Positions 43,397-51,827 of a stretch of 64,000 nt of DNA are shown piece by piece. A program made the translations under genes and the position numbers. Numbering within the stretch: the stretch's first letter is position 1; each line of letters begins with the position of its first letter. The stretch is from CAVYGN01 sp963796325 (GTDB lineage Bacteria; Spirochaetota; Brevinematia; Brevinematales; JAOACQ01). The stretch covers positions 310,001-374,000 of the forward strand of contig CAWCLF010000001.1 in assembly GCA_963796325.1 (NCBI GenBank). The letters are read 5' to 3'. The notes below the pieces were generated by a model, which ran no database searches, was not told where the DNA came from, and was given only the letters and a program-made list of their open reading frames with translations.

Positions 43397-43421
43397 TTTA
43401 TCTCCTCCGGCTGATTATTAA

Positions 43422-43455
43422 AGAAGGTTTGCGGGCGAAAGCCCGCAAACCTTCT
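43422..43455 (-). terminator. Perfect 15-bp hairpin between binding-protein and permease genes
   Basis: agaaggtttgcgggc (43422-43436) and its exact complement (43441-43455) enclose a GAAA tetraloop. There is no downstream T-run of note before the permease gene. In binding-protein operons such a hairpin usually stabilises the upstream mRNA or partly terminates transcription, giving more binding protein than permease. Confidence 0.75.
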
Positions 43456-43481
43456 GATTGAAATTGCTGTTAAATATTATA

Positions 43482-44786
43482 TTACTGATTCATCTTGGTT
43501 ACGAGTTCTTTCTGTGCAGCATCCAGAGCGGCGTCAAGTTCTTTTTTGCCGTCGAGATAATCGTAAACCGCCGAAGCGATAATACCTGCAGCGAGGCTGT
43601 CCTTAGGATTGACATAAACTTCGGGTATGGCTTTGGCTATATTCATCCAGATGACGCCGGCCTTCTGCCCGCCGAGGTACTCGTTGGGTGTCATTATTGC
43701 AGGGTCTTTCCATGCAGGCTCGTAAGCAGGGAAGCCGTAAGATTTCTGATAGGATATAATCTGTCCCTTGACCGTTGTGCAGACGAATTTGATGAATTCC
43801 CAGGCGGCTGCCTTATTAAGATCAGGTATCTGCGAAGGAATAACCATGAAAGATCCGCCGTCCGACATCATCAGATTGTTTCCGCCTTTGTCAAGGGCCG
43901 GAAGCATCCCAACCCTGTACTTGCCTTTCTGATCGGGCGCCCACTGGTCTTTAAGATAATCCGTTGTCCAGGCTCCTCCAGGCGTAAAAGCTGCGTCGCC
44001 TTCTCCGAGCATTGCAAACCATTCGTTCGACCAGTCGTTGATCTTGCCGTCAACTCCGGCGTCCCTGAATTTTTTGGCCCAGGTCATTGCCACTTTCATC
44101 CTGGGAGTATTGAGGGCCGGCTGGCCTGATTTGTCGAAGTATCTCTGTTTATCTGAGAAGAATATCATTTTCCAGATCAGGTAAGCATGCGAGATAAGAT
44201 AATGATCGGGTTTGCCTGTGCCCTTGGAATCAAAGGTAAGCTTCTTGCCTGCTTCTAAAAGGTCTGCCATTGTTTTGATGCTGGAATATTTTATTTTTTT
44301 CGCATCCCAGGTAGGCTGATAGAGGAAAGCGCATGCAGGAGCTACATCCGAAGGAAATCCGATAAGCTCCGTCGGGCTGGTCGAGCCCTGTGCCCATTTG
44401 AAGGCCGGGAAGTCTTTTTTGAATTCCCCTGCGTTATAAGGCGGTTTTAAAAGGTTTTCAAGACCGCCGCCGGTTGCGAATTCAGCTACATATACATAAT
44501 CGATAAATGCTGCATCCGGTGCGCCGGACCCTGCTGCAATTGTAGTGATCAGGTTGTTATGATGGTCGCCGTACCCGAGTTTTTTGATATCCACTGTAAT
44601 ATCGGGGTATTTTGCATTGAAATCAGGCAAAAGCCCCATGCAAGCCACATCCCATTGCGGGAAAACAGCGACAGATATGCTGACTTTTTCACCGTTGTAT
44701 GGCTTGGCTTCCGAGAAAGAAATGCCGGTGATAGCTGCGATGGCGGCTATCGCCAGGATCACCGATAATAGACTGATTCTCCTCAT
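43482..44786 (-). CDS. Extracellular carbohydrate-binding protein of ABC importer (family 1)
   Basis: The 434-residue protein has a cleavable signal peptide (MRRISLLSVILAIAAIAAI, cleaved near SFSEA) without a lipobox cysteine, so it is probably free in the periplasm. The mature part matches SBP family 1 (AraN/GanO-like): NLITTIAAGSGAPDAAFIDY near the first lobe, GGAWTTDYLKDQW and MSDGGSFMVIPSQIPDLNKA in the second. Substrate is not determinable; malto-, arabino- or galacto-oligosaccharides are all plausible. GGAGAGG precedes ATG at 44786. Confidence 0.93.
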   Translation of the reverse strand: MRRISLLSVILAIAAIAAITGISFSEAKPYNGEKVSISVAVFPQWDVACMGLLPDFNAKYPDITVDIKKLGYGDHHNNLITTIAAGSGAPDAAFIDYVYVAEFATGGGLENLLKPPYNAGEFKKDFPAFKWAQGSTSPTELIGFPSDVAPACAFLYQPTWDAKKIKYSSIKTMADLLEAGKKLTFDSKGTGKPDHYLISHAYLIWKMIFFSDKQRYFDKSGQPALNTPRMKVAMTWAKKFRDAGVDGKINDWSNEWFAMLGEGDAAFTPGGAWTTDYLKDQWAPDQKGKYRVGMLPALDKGGNNLMMSDGGSFMVIPSQIPDLNKAAAWEFIKFVCTTVKGQIISYQKSYGFPAYEPAWKDPAIMTPNEYLGGQKAGVIWMNIAKAIPEVYVNPKDSLAAGIIASAVYDYLDGKKELDAALDAAQKELVTKMNQ

Positions 44787-45202
44787 ATTACCTCTCCTTT
44801 AATAAATTTAACTATTATATTCAACTGTATTTTCTTACAGTCAATAGCATTCTTATAGTGAGTTCAGCCGGAAATGACCCCCATTTCACAGCTTCATCCG
44901 AAGAGGTATTTTCCTGGATCAAAGCAGTAAATTTTAAACCAATCGAAATTAATTGTCAATACTTGCCTCTAAACATTTATTAAATAGTCGGCAGTCACAC
45001 CCGCATTCATGTGATTACCTATTGAGTTTTACTGTTGACTTTAGACTGCAGACACTGAACTAACACTGAAAAGATTCGGGGTATTTCACAACTCAAGATT
45101 AATTAAATAAATTGCTGACTTTAAGTTATAATAGTTAAAAAAACCTTTCAAATAGATTGCAGTAATGCTTAATTTATTATAAAATGAAAAAAAGGGGAAA
45201 CT
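44787..45202. other. 416-bp divergent intergenic region
   Basis: No gene is seen here. On the minus strand it holds the importer promoter at 44814-44844. On the plus strand a perfect TATAAT (45127-45132), with no convincing -35 box, lies 71 bp before the next gene. Between them, 44986-45060 is a weak heptad-like cluster (D) with the words ACTGTTGACT and TTAGACTGCAGAC, similar to those upstream of purD. Confidence 0.6.
44814..44844 (-). promoter_or_regulatory. Importer promoter with internal inverted repeat
   Basis: On the minus strand TTGACT (44844-44839) and TATAAT (44819-44814) are 19 bp apart. The spacer contains ACTGTA-agaaaa-TACAGT (44841-44824), a 6-bp inverted repeat. Its position between or over the core boxes suits a repressor operator for the sugar importer. 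The long spacer could mean the promoter needs an activator. Confidence 0.45.
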
Positions 45203-46192
45203 ATGAATAATATATTTGAGAATATGATCGAGAAAAAGACACATTTCCCCATGCTGCTGTCCATATGCAGTGAAAATATAATCCTGAACGATATCGATCC
45301 CGGGAGCGCCGAATACAGGGGAATTCTGGACCGTGTAAAGAAAAATAAGGAACTGCAGCTGTCATTTTTTTCATCGCAGCCCCCTTTTATATTCGAAAGG
45401 GTGCATGATATCTGCGACACCTTTATTCCGAACCTGTCTCAGAAAATCGATACTCTTTTAAGGGAGATTACCAAGAACGGGGAAAAGGAAAACATAACAT
45501 TCATCGCAAAAAAGGTCGGACTGATTCCTGAAACTGATGAATGCGCTCCGCTTTCCATGATGCGTCTTGTCCTTAATGAAGTGTACTGCCTTGACGGCGA
45601 TCATATTCCGCTTCTTTATAAATTTCAGGATGTTTATGTCACTATTAATATTAAAGTCAAGGATAACGATCTTTATATAGAGATAGAAAACTCGGGTTCA
45701 ATTCAAAAGCAGACCCAGAATATGATACAGAAAAGAATTGAAATTGGACAGTCGATAGCTCAGTTCGACCTGCGCCAGGAATTCGAAATGAAAAAATTCG
45801 AGGCTTGTTTTGAAATTGTCCGTTCTTTTTATTTGCAGAATTACACTTCAGATATGCTCGAAAGCAACTGGAAGCCTGCTACGGGTGAAAGTTTTGACGA
45901 ATATTGGAACAATTCACCTTATTTTATGTGCATAAATTCGGGCATGCACACCTCTTTTTACCCTTATTTCGCCATAGCCTATGAACAGCTCAGGGAAGAT
46001 ATGAAAAAGAAATTGTGCCCGGAGGAAAAGCATTTTTCGGCCGGGATGGGATACATTCAATGCGCTTTTATTATTGAAGCGAACAGGAGCCTTTTCGGGA
46101 CTTACGGTAAAATATTTACTCCGAGGAACCAGGGGGATAAGACAATGGCCGGCTTTAAAATCGGCCTTCCGAATATCGATATTGAAATTTAA
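45203..46192 (+). CDS. Unrecognised cytoplasmic protein
   Basis: A 329-residue soluble protein with no signal peptide or membrane helix. It is not recognised. A segment near residue 150 (VTINIKVKDNDLYIEIENSG) vaguely recalls the beginning of a histidine-kinase-type ATP-binding fold, but the usual N and G boxes are missing. The C-terminal region has aromatic-rich helices (SFDEYWNNSPYFMCINSGMH). AGGGGAAA precedes the ATG, and it leads a four-gene plus-strand cassette. Function unknown. Confidence 0.65.
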   Translation: MNNIFENMIEKKTHFPMLLSICSENIILNDIDPGSAEYRGILDRVKKNKELQLSFFSSQPPFIFERVHDICDTFIPNLSQKIDTLLREITKNGEKENITFIAKKVGLIPETDECAPLSMMRLVLNEVYCLDGDHIPLLYKFQDVYVTINIKVKDNDLYIEIENSGSIQKQTQNMIQKRIEIGQSIAQFDLRQEFEMKKFEACFEIVRSFYLQNYTSDMLESNWKPATGESFDEYWNNSPYFMCINSGMHTSFYPYFAIAYEQLREDMKKKLCPEEKHFSAGMGYIQCAFIIEANRSLFGTYGKIFTPRNQGDKTMAGFKIGLPNIDIEI

Positions 46193-46210
46193 AGTTGATA
46201 AGGGGTGCCT

Positions 46211-46630
46211 ATGGAAAGAATGCCGCAATATTTAAGTTATGAGGGTATTGATTTGCTTTCAATCGATTTCAGCGGCTTGAACAGTGATGAAATGAGAGTA
46301 TTGATTGAAATAAGCAAATCTTTCGTATCGAAGTGTAAACCGGGGAGCATTCTTTTTTTTGTCAAAGTGACGGGGATTAAGTATACTGTTAAAAGTATAA
46401 GGGATTTTACCAATTTTTCAAAGTACAACAGGGATTTTGCAAAAGCGACGGCTATTATCGGAATATCAAGGGAAGCGCAGGTGCTCTATAATGTAGCGCT
46501 GAGCCTTGCCGGAAGGGATAAAAGCACAATAAAATTTTTTGACGAGGGAAGAGACGATGAGGCCAGGATGTGGCTAAAAAGCGTGATCGATAATGAAAAA
46601 TTGAAACAGGATATGGAAGTCCCCGATTGA
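46211..46630 (+). CDS. SpoIIAA/STAS-like protein
   Basis: A 139-residue protein resembling the SpoIIAA-like (STAS-fold) family that binds hydrophobic ligands or partner regulators: KPGSILFFVKVTGIKYTVKS, then KATAIIGISREAQVLYNVAL and a final DEARMWLKS. A phosphorylatable serine as in classical anti-sigma antagonists is not clear. ATG at 46211 with AAGGGG upstream is chosen over a GTG 6 bp earlier. It starts 18 bp after the unrecognised gene. Confidence 0.6.
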   Translation: MERMPQYLSYEGIDLLSIDFSGLNSDEMRVLIEISKSFVSKCKPGSILFFVKVTGIKYTVKSIRDFTNFSKYNRDFAKATAIIGISREAQVLYNVALSLAGRDKSTIKFFDEGRDDEARMWLKSVIDNEKLKQDMEVPD

Positions 46631-46643
46631 ATTGGAGGTTCAG

Positions 46644-46997
46644 ATGCAATTAAGCTGGAGCAGGTTCGAATTGCTGAATGATGCCAACATCAAAAAACTT
46701 TACGATATGCCCGGTATATATGTATTATGGACGAAATATGCAGGTGAAAAGTGGAAATGTTTTTATGTAGGGCAGACGGAAAAGATTAAAACAAGCTTGT
46801 ATAATATTCTATCCGAAAGCGAGCAGAATGAAAATATTAAAAGCCTGGTCCGTAAATCAACCTGCGCTTTTAATTTTGCCCTTATAGGAAGTAAAACCGA
46901 CAGGGACGGCATTGAAAAATTCCTTTATGATCATTTCAGGCCCGAATTCTCGAAAGATCCGCCCGCTGTTGGAGCAATCGAGGTAAACCTGCCCTGA
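46644..46997 (+). CDS. GIY-YIG-like domain protein
   Basis: A 117-residue single-domain protein. GIY lies at residues 24-26 and YVGQT at 41-45, the two signature strands of the GIY-YIG nuclease fold. A later glutamate in IEKFLYDHFRPEF matches the metal-binding helix. The conserved arginine that normally follows YVGQT is not obvious (KIKTSLYNIL), so activity is uncertain. GGAGG is 5 bp before the ATG. It is 13 bp after the SpoIIAA-like gene. Confidence 0.65.
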   Translation: MQLSWSRFELLNDANIKKLYDMPGIYVLWTKYAGEKWKCFYVGQTEKIKTSLYNILSESEQNENIKSLVRKSTCAFNFALIGSKTDRDGIEKFLYDHFRPEFSKDPPAVGAIEVNLP

Positions 46998-47012
46998 TAA
47001 GCGGAGATTATA

Positions 47013-47621
47013 GTGAAGTGTCTATTTATAATAATTTTTACGGCAGGATCGTTTTTATTGCCGAATTTAAAGCTCTATTCTTTTGACGGTTCGAACAGTA
47101 TAAAAAATTTTATCAGCCGGAATATATATTCTACCAATACGAATGACGACTGGATTGTTTCGATAGACGGTGTTTATATCGGCAGGAATGAATTTGAAGA
47201 GGGCTACAGGTATTTTCAGAGCCAGATACCCCAGGACCAGAGATCGAAACTGCCCGGCGACAGTGAAATGAGGAAGATGTATCTTAATAATATGATTTAC
47301 CAGGACCTTGTCGTCATGCAGGCGCTTAACGACGGTAAAGTCTGGACTCCCGGCTTTGATCTGGTGCTCAAGCGGATGCTGTACCAGGCAGTGTATCAGC
47401 TTTATCTTTCTGAAATAATTCCAAGGGAAGCCGTTACCCCGACGGAGACCGAGATCAATGAATTTTACAAAAATAATTCAAATTCGCTCCTCATGTACAG
47501 CGATCAAATGAAGAGGGAATATGCGGTCAAGACTTTATCAGAGCAAAAAATAAAACAGTGGATTTACAACAGGGTGGAGTCTTATAAAACTAAACGAATC
47601 ATCACAAACAGGCTCGACTGA
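47013..47621 (+). CDS. Secreted SurA-N-like protein
   Basis: A 202-residue protein with a cleavable signal peptide (IIIFTAGSFLLPNLKLYSF). The mature part resembles the N-terminal chaperone region of SurA/PrsA (DWIVSIDGVYIGRNEFEEGY, then MYLNNMIYQDLVVMQAL), with long helices at the end, but there is no parvulin isomerase domain. It probably acts as a periplasmic folding helper or client-specific chaperone. It follows the GIY-YIG gene by 15 bp and ends 3 bp before the convergent GGDEF gene. Confidence 0.7.
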   Translation: MKCLFIIIFTAGSFLLPNLKLYSFDGSNSIKNFISRNIYSTNTNDDWIVSIDGVYIGRNEFEEGYRYFQSQIPQDQRSKLPGDSEMRKMYLNNMIYQDLVVMQALNDGKVWTPGFDLVLKRMLYQAVYQLYLSEIIPREAVTPTETEINEFYKNNSNSLLMYSDQMKREYAVKTLSEQKIKQWIYNRVESYKTKRIITNRLD

Positions 47622-47624
47622 GCC

Positions 47625-48788
47625 CTATGCAGTCCTGTCGGTTATTTGCGGGCTGTATATCGTAATCCTGTTCTTCCCGTTCCTTTTTGAATAATAAAGC
47701 GCCTCGTCGGCATGATTGAATAGAAAATACGATTCTTCGCCGTCTCTTGGAAATTCGCAGATACCCATGCTGAGCGTAAAGCTGAATTCCCTGTTTTCAT
47801 CCGTGCGGAACGTGATCGGGCGGATCTGGTTAATAAGTCTTTCACAGACCTTGTATGCGCTTTCAACGCCGGTATTGGGGAGCAGCAGTATAAATTCATC
47901 GCCGCCGTACCGGCATGCGACATCGATATCTTTACGTATGGTCTTTTCAATCGAGGAGGCCAGTTCCTGGAGCGCTTTATCGCCGTAGCTGTGTCCGAAC
48001 GTATCGTTTATTTTTTTAAAATTGTCTACATCGAAAAGCGCCAGTGAAAAAACCCTCCCGTAGCGCTTGCTGCGCTCTATTTCATCGTTGAGTTCCTTGA
48101 AAAAATAGTGGTTATTGAAAAGCCCTGTCAGGCTGTCGTGGATTGCCCACAGGAAAAGTTTGGCGTTTTCAAGGATTGTAGAGGTAAAATTAGCGATTAT
48201 CGTTATGGTTTCCAGATCGTCATTTGTAAATGGCGGTTTCGATTTTGATTTTGTAATCTCAAAAACCGCCGAAACATCGTTGTTGATCTTCAGAGGCATG
48301 GCTATGACTGACCCGACGTCTATTTTCATGATCTCGCCTATTACCGGTTTAACGTAGGGGCTGTCGTCGATCGATTGCACCAGGATGGGAACGCCTTTTA
48401 CATAAGCGCTGCCCGCTACTCCTTCACCGGCGTTAATATAGATATCCAGGAGATTGGAGCATCCTTCTATAATATTGGTATCCAGAACTATCTTGTTATT
48501 GGAATCATAAACATATGTGTTCTGATATCTTAAAACCTTTTTTTCCTCATCATAGACTATTAACGAACCCTGGGAAGCCTCGACCGACTCGATGGCGAAT
48601 CTCACTATCATCGTTTTAAGAATTTCACTTTCCCTCAGGTCCAGTATTCTCAGGAATTCGCTCATTTCTTTGATGATCTTGATCGCCCTGTCTTTTTTCA
48701 CGAAAAGATATTGTAATTCGGGAATGTCCTGGCTGTCTAATTTCTTGCCTATTATGCCTGCCTGACCTGATAATTTCCTCTTACTCAT
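47625..48788 (-). CDS. GAF-GGDEF diguanylate cyclase
   Basis: A 387-residue cytoplasmic protein. A GAF sensor domain runs from about 65 to 210 (GVAGSAYVKGVPILVQSIDD). The cyclase domain follows from about 220, with DSLTGLFNNHYFFKELNDE at its start and an intact YGGDEFILLLPNT active site. An inhibitory RxxD site is not obvious. It should make c-di-GMP in response to a small-molecule signal and may oppose the EAL protein at 34-35 kb. GGGGGA-type site is upstream; dxs is 20 bp upstream on the same strand. Confidence 0.92.
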   Translation of the reverse strand: MSKRKLSGQAGIIGKKLDSQDIPELQYLFVKKDRAIKIIKEMSEFLRILDLRESEILKTMIVRFAIESVEASQGSLIVYDEEKKVLRYQNTYVYDSNNKIVLDTNIIEGCSNLLDIYINAGEGVAGSAYVKGVPILVQSIDDSPYVKPVIGEIMKIDVGSVIAMPLKINNDVSAVFEITKSKSKPPFTNDDLETITIIANFTSTILENAKLFLWAIHDSLTGLFNNHYFFKELNDEIERSKRYGRVFSLALFDVDNFKKINDTFGHSYGDKALQELASSIEKTIRKDIDVACRYGGDEFILLLPNTGVESAYKVCERLINQIRPITFRTDENREFSFTLSMGICEFPRDGEESYFLFNHADEALYYSKRNGKNRITIYSPQITDRTA

Positions 48789-48808
48789 GGATCCCCCGAA
48801 ACAAAAGG

Positions 48809-50680
48809 CTACTTAAGCAGATTTTCAATCCTTTTAACGATTTCTCCGCTATTGAAATGATATTGATTTAATAGTTCTTTCCTTGTTCCCACGGAAGGAA
48901 ATTCTTCCGGAATAGTCAGTAAATCCGTCTTTTTATTTCGATTTCTCAATAAAATTTCATATGCAAGGTACTCGGAAACCCCGCCGCTTTTAATGCCCTC
49001 TTCCAGGATAAGAACCGGTCTTGCTCCTTTTGATAAATAATCTATCATATTATAACTTACAGGCTTTGCAAAACGCAAATTAATTATTTCTATTCCTATA
49101 TGATTTTTTTTACAGATCTTTTCAGCCTTCAGGGCCTCCTTCAGGAGGGTCCCTGTTGAGACGATCAAAGCATCGGTCCCATTTGTAACTTTAACACCTT
49201 CGCCGGGTAATATCGGGAAATTTTGAGGATTATATTCGGGATAATCGACAGCCACATCTTTCGGATAGCGGATGGCGATTGGGGAATTCAAATTGCCGAG
49301 CGCGTATTCGAGCATCATTATGAATTCGGACTTTGATGCAGGCATCATAATCATGAAATGTGGTATGATCCTGAGGTATGAAATATCGAAAATACCCTGG
49401 TGGGTTTCTCCGTCTCCCGGGACAAGCCCCGACCTGTCCAGGCAGAAAAGGACTTTTGCATTGGCAATGCTCACATCATGAACCAGCTGATCGAAACTTC
49501 GCTGGAGAAAGGTCGAATAAATAGCTACAACGGGTTTTTTCCCTTTAAGGGACAATCCGACGGCATAGTCTACGGCATGCTGTTCGGCTATGCCGACATC
49601 GCTGAAACGGCCCGGATATTTATCGGCAAACTCACTCAAGCCGGTTCCTGTTTTCATTGCTGCTGTTATAGCATAAATACCGGGATCCCCGGCCGCCAGG
49701 CTTACAAGTGTTTTCCCGAAAACCTTCGAGAAGCTGTCCTCTTCTTTTTCAATCGGGATGCTCGCATCTCCGTTAACTGCAAGGGCTGAAATACCATGAT
49801 AATGACCCGGATTGTCTTCCGACGGTTTGTAGCCTTTCCCCTTTGTCGTTACCACATGAATTATTATCGATTTATTGATGTCTTTTATTTCCCTGAATGT
49901 TTCTATAAGTTTTTTTATATTGTGGCCGTCAATGGGCCCGCAGTAACTTATGCCCATATCTTCAAAAAAATTTTTCCTGATCACAATCGACTTTAAACCT
50001 TCTTTTAATCCGTAAAGCAGTCCGACGAGGGGTTTGCCGATAGCGGGGACTTTATTAAGCATGATAGTTTCAAGATTTCGCTTGAAACGGAGGTATGAAC
50101 GGGAGGTTTGCAGCTTCTTAAAATATTTGGTGATCCCGCCGACATTGTGCGATATTGACATCCCGTTATTATTAAGAATAATTATCACAGGAAGGTTATC
50201 ATGAGAAATCGTATTCAGAGCCTCGTAAGCCATGCCTCCTGTAAAAGAGCCGTCTCCGATTACAGCTATAGTTCCCGTTTTTACGCCGTCGATAAGTTTG
50301 GCCCTTGCCATTCCCGCAGCAAGGGAAAGGGAAGTGGAACTGTGGCCTGTATGTATGGGGTCATACGTACTTTCTCCCGGACATGGGTAGCCTTTCAGGC
50401 CGTTCTTCATCCTGAGCCTGTCAAAGCAGTTTTTTCTTCCTGTAAGTATTTTATGAACGTATGACTGGTGGCCCACATCCCATATAATATCGTCTTTCGG
50501 CGCGTCGAAGACATAATGAAGCGCGATTGTCAGTTCGACAACACCTAAATTCGGCGACAGGTGGCCTCCGGTACGTGTGACGTTCTCTATCAGGAATTTA
50601 CGTATATCTTCAGCCAGAAGAGTCAATTCATCGATCGATAAATTTTTTATATCTTCAGGGTAATTAACGGATTCCAGCAT
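48809..50680 (-). CDS. dxs: 1-deoxy-D-xylulose-5-phosphate synthase
   Basis: DXS condenses pyruvate and glyceraldehyde-3-phosphate in the first step of the MEP isoprenoid pathway; ispE is in the same run, 7 kb away. The 623-residue protein has the thiamine-diphosphate motif GDGSFTGGMAYEALN and, N-terminally, NLGVVELTIALHYVFDAPKD and HQSYVHKILTGR. The transketolase middle domain (GIAEQHAVDYAVGLS) and C-terminal domain are complete. It sits between the FlgH-like gene and the GGDEF gene. Confidence 0.97.
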   Translation of the reverse strand: MLESVNYPEDIKNLSIDELTLLAEDIRKFLIENVTRTGGHLSPNLGVVELTIALHYVFDAPKDDIIWDVGHQSYVHKILTGRKNCFDRLRMKNGLKGYPCPGESTYDPIHTGHSSTSLSLAAGMARAKLIDGVKTGTIAVIGDGSFTGGMAYEALNTISHDNLPVIIILNNNGMSISHNVGGITKYFKKLQTSRSYLRFKRNLETIMLNKVPAIGKPLVGLLYGLKEGLKSIVIRKNFFEDMGISYCGPIDGHNIKKLIETFREIKDINKSIIIHVVTTKGKGYKPSEDNPGHYHGISALAVNGDASIPIEKEEDSFSKVFGKTLVSLAAGDPGIYAITAAMKTGTGLSEFADKYPGRFSDVGIAEQHAVDYAVGLSLKGKKPVVAIYSTFLQRSFDQLVHDVSIANAKVLFCLDRSGLVPGDGETHQGIFDISYLRIIPHFMIMMPASKSEFIMMLEYALGNLNSPIAIRYPKDVAVDYPEYNPQNFPILPGEGVKVTNGTDALIVSTGTLLKEALKAEKICKKNHIGIEIINLRFAKPVSYNMIDYLSKGARPVLILEEGIKSGGVSEYLAYEILLRNRNKKTDLLTIPEEFPSVGTRKELLNQYHFNSGEIVKRIENLLK

Positions 50681-50706
50681 ATAAATATTCCTTAAAAAAG
50701 AGGACG

Positions 50707-51435
50707 TTATCTGAAAAGAAGATTGATCATACTGTTCAGATAATTCATCAATAATTCCTTTTTTTTGCTGTCCCGTATACCCGCAAGTTCGAGCTTGAAA
50801 GAGGAAAGATTGGTGGTAATCTGCATATTAGTAATGTTATTGGAGCTTAAAACCTGGTTAGATACGATGTCTGTGTAATTGGTGGAGAAGACCAGATCGT
50901 CCTGGTTGAACATCACTGCGTTCGTAGGGGATTCATTCAAAACCCTGAAATCGAGGTCATAAATGTCGGTTGAAGAAATCGATGAGCCTGATCCCAGGGA
51001 ATTTACATCGAATTCACCGCTGATCTCGAGCTTGAAGATCTCTCCGTTGATAAGCGTCGAATGATAACCGTCGAAAACCGCGGTATTGTCATTCACGGCG
51101 GTTATCTTGGCATTGATCGAAAAGCTTGTTTCATTATCAACCGACAGGTTATTCTGATTGCGGAGATTGTTGTCGGCATTAACTTCGACATCGGGAAAAA
51201 AGTTGAAAAGGTCTCCCTTTCCTTTTACACCCTTCCTGGACTCGAAATCGCTTTGTCTCTGGTCCATTTTATATTTCATTATAGTTTTCTCTAGAAACCG
51301 GATCTTGATTATGTCCCCCTTTTTTACGTTCACCTTATAAAAATTCATTCCGTTATCCCATAGCGATTTTGAATACATTATAGATATAAAGGAGAGGCTA
51401 AGGACGGAAAATAAAATTAAGGCTTTTCTTTTCAT
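50707..51435 (-). CDS. FlgH-like (flagellar L-ring-type) exported protein
   Basis: A 242-residue exported protein. The signal peptide is MKRKALILFSVLSLSFISIM, and it lacks a lipobox cysteine. SLWDNGMNFYKV after cleavage and the KKGDIIKIRFLEKT segment resemble the start of mature FlgH. The pattern ISSTDIYDLDFRV resembles the FlgH ending V-x-S-T-x-V-x-D-x-x-I-x-Y. L-ring proteins seat the rod in the outer membrane, but spirochaete flagella are periplasmic, so the role is puzzling. The C-terminal ~80 residues after that motif are not typical of FlgH. It lies between DUF1844 and dxs. Confidence 0.6.
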   Translation of the reverse strand: MKRKALILFSVLSLSFISIMYSKSLWDNGMNFYKVNVKKGDIIKIRFLEKTIMKYKMDQRQSDFESRKGVKGKGDLFNFFPDVEVNADNNLRNQNNLSVDNETSFSINAKITAVNDNTAVFDGYHSTLINGEIFKLEISGEFDVNSLGSGSSISSTDIYDLDFRVLNESPTNAVMFNQDDLVFSTNYTDIVSNQVLSSNNITNMQITTNLSSFKLELAGIRDSKKKELLMNYLNSMINLLFR

Positions 51436-51485
51436 CAGATCGACCTCCGTCTGGATATAGAGGCTGCCTTGTTAATGTATCGGCA

Positions 51486-51827
51486 TCAATGAACTTCAAG
51501 GTTATTATCTTCCTTTTTGTCATTTGTATCGGAGGCGGGATTGGTTTCTTTTTTGTTAACCTCTTCGACGAAATTCATTCTGAGAGTGGATAGCAGCATC
51601 GACAGAGTCCTTTCTTCCTCGCTTGTCAAATTGCCTTTTGTCTTTTCTGTTATAAGTTCAAGAAGCTCGATTATGCCCCTGACCTCGTCCAATTCAATGC
51701 TCGTTTTTTTCGTTATGGGATTTTCAAGCTTACCGAGAGCTATGAGGCCCGACTGGTACAGCATAAAAACATAAGTGATGAAATTCAGCTTGGCTTTATC
51801 TTTCATATCGGTCCCGTTTTTGTCCAT
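51486..51827 (-). CDS. DUF1844 protein
   Basis: A 113-residue protein matching the DUF1844 pattern: LNFITYVFMLYQSGLIALGK, then ELDEVRGIIELLELITEKTK and LTSEEERTLSMLLSTLRMNF. The helical core is about 80 residues; the C terminus is charged and disordered. Its function is unknown in the literature I can recall. The ATG overlaps the ftsH stop (ATGA), so it is translationally coupled to ftsH. Confidence 0.85.
   Translation of the reverse strand: MDKNGTDMKDKAKLNFITYVFMLYQSGLIALGKLENPITKKTSIELDEVRGIIELLELITEKTKGNLTSEEERTLSMLLSTLRMNFVEEVNKKETNPASDTNDKKEDNNLEVH

Noticed and set aside
43458..44129. 223-residue open frame antisense to the sugar-binding protein
   Set aside because: Covers a strongly supported binding-protein gene on the other strand and begins inside the intergenic hairpin region.
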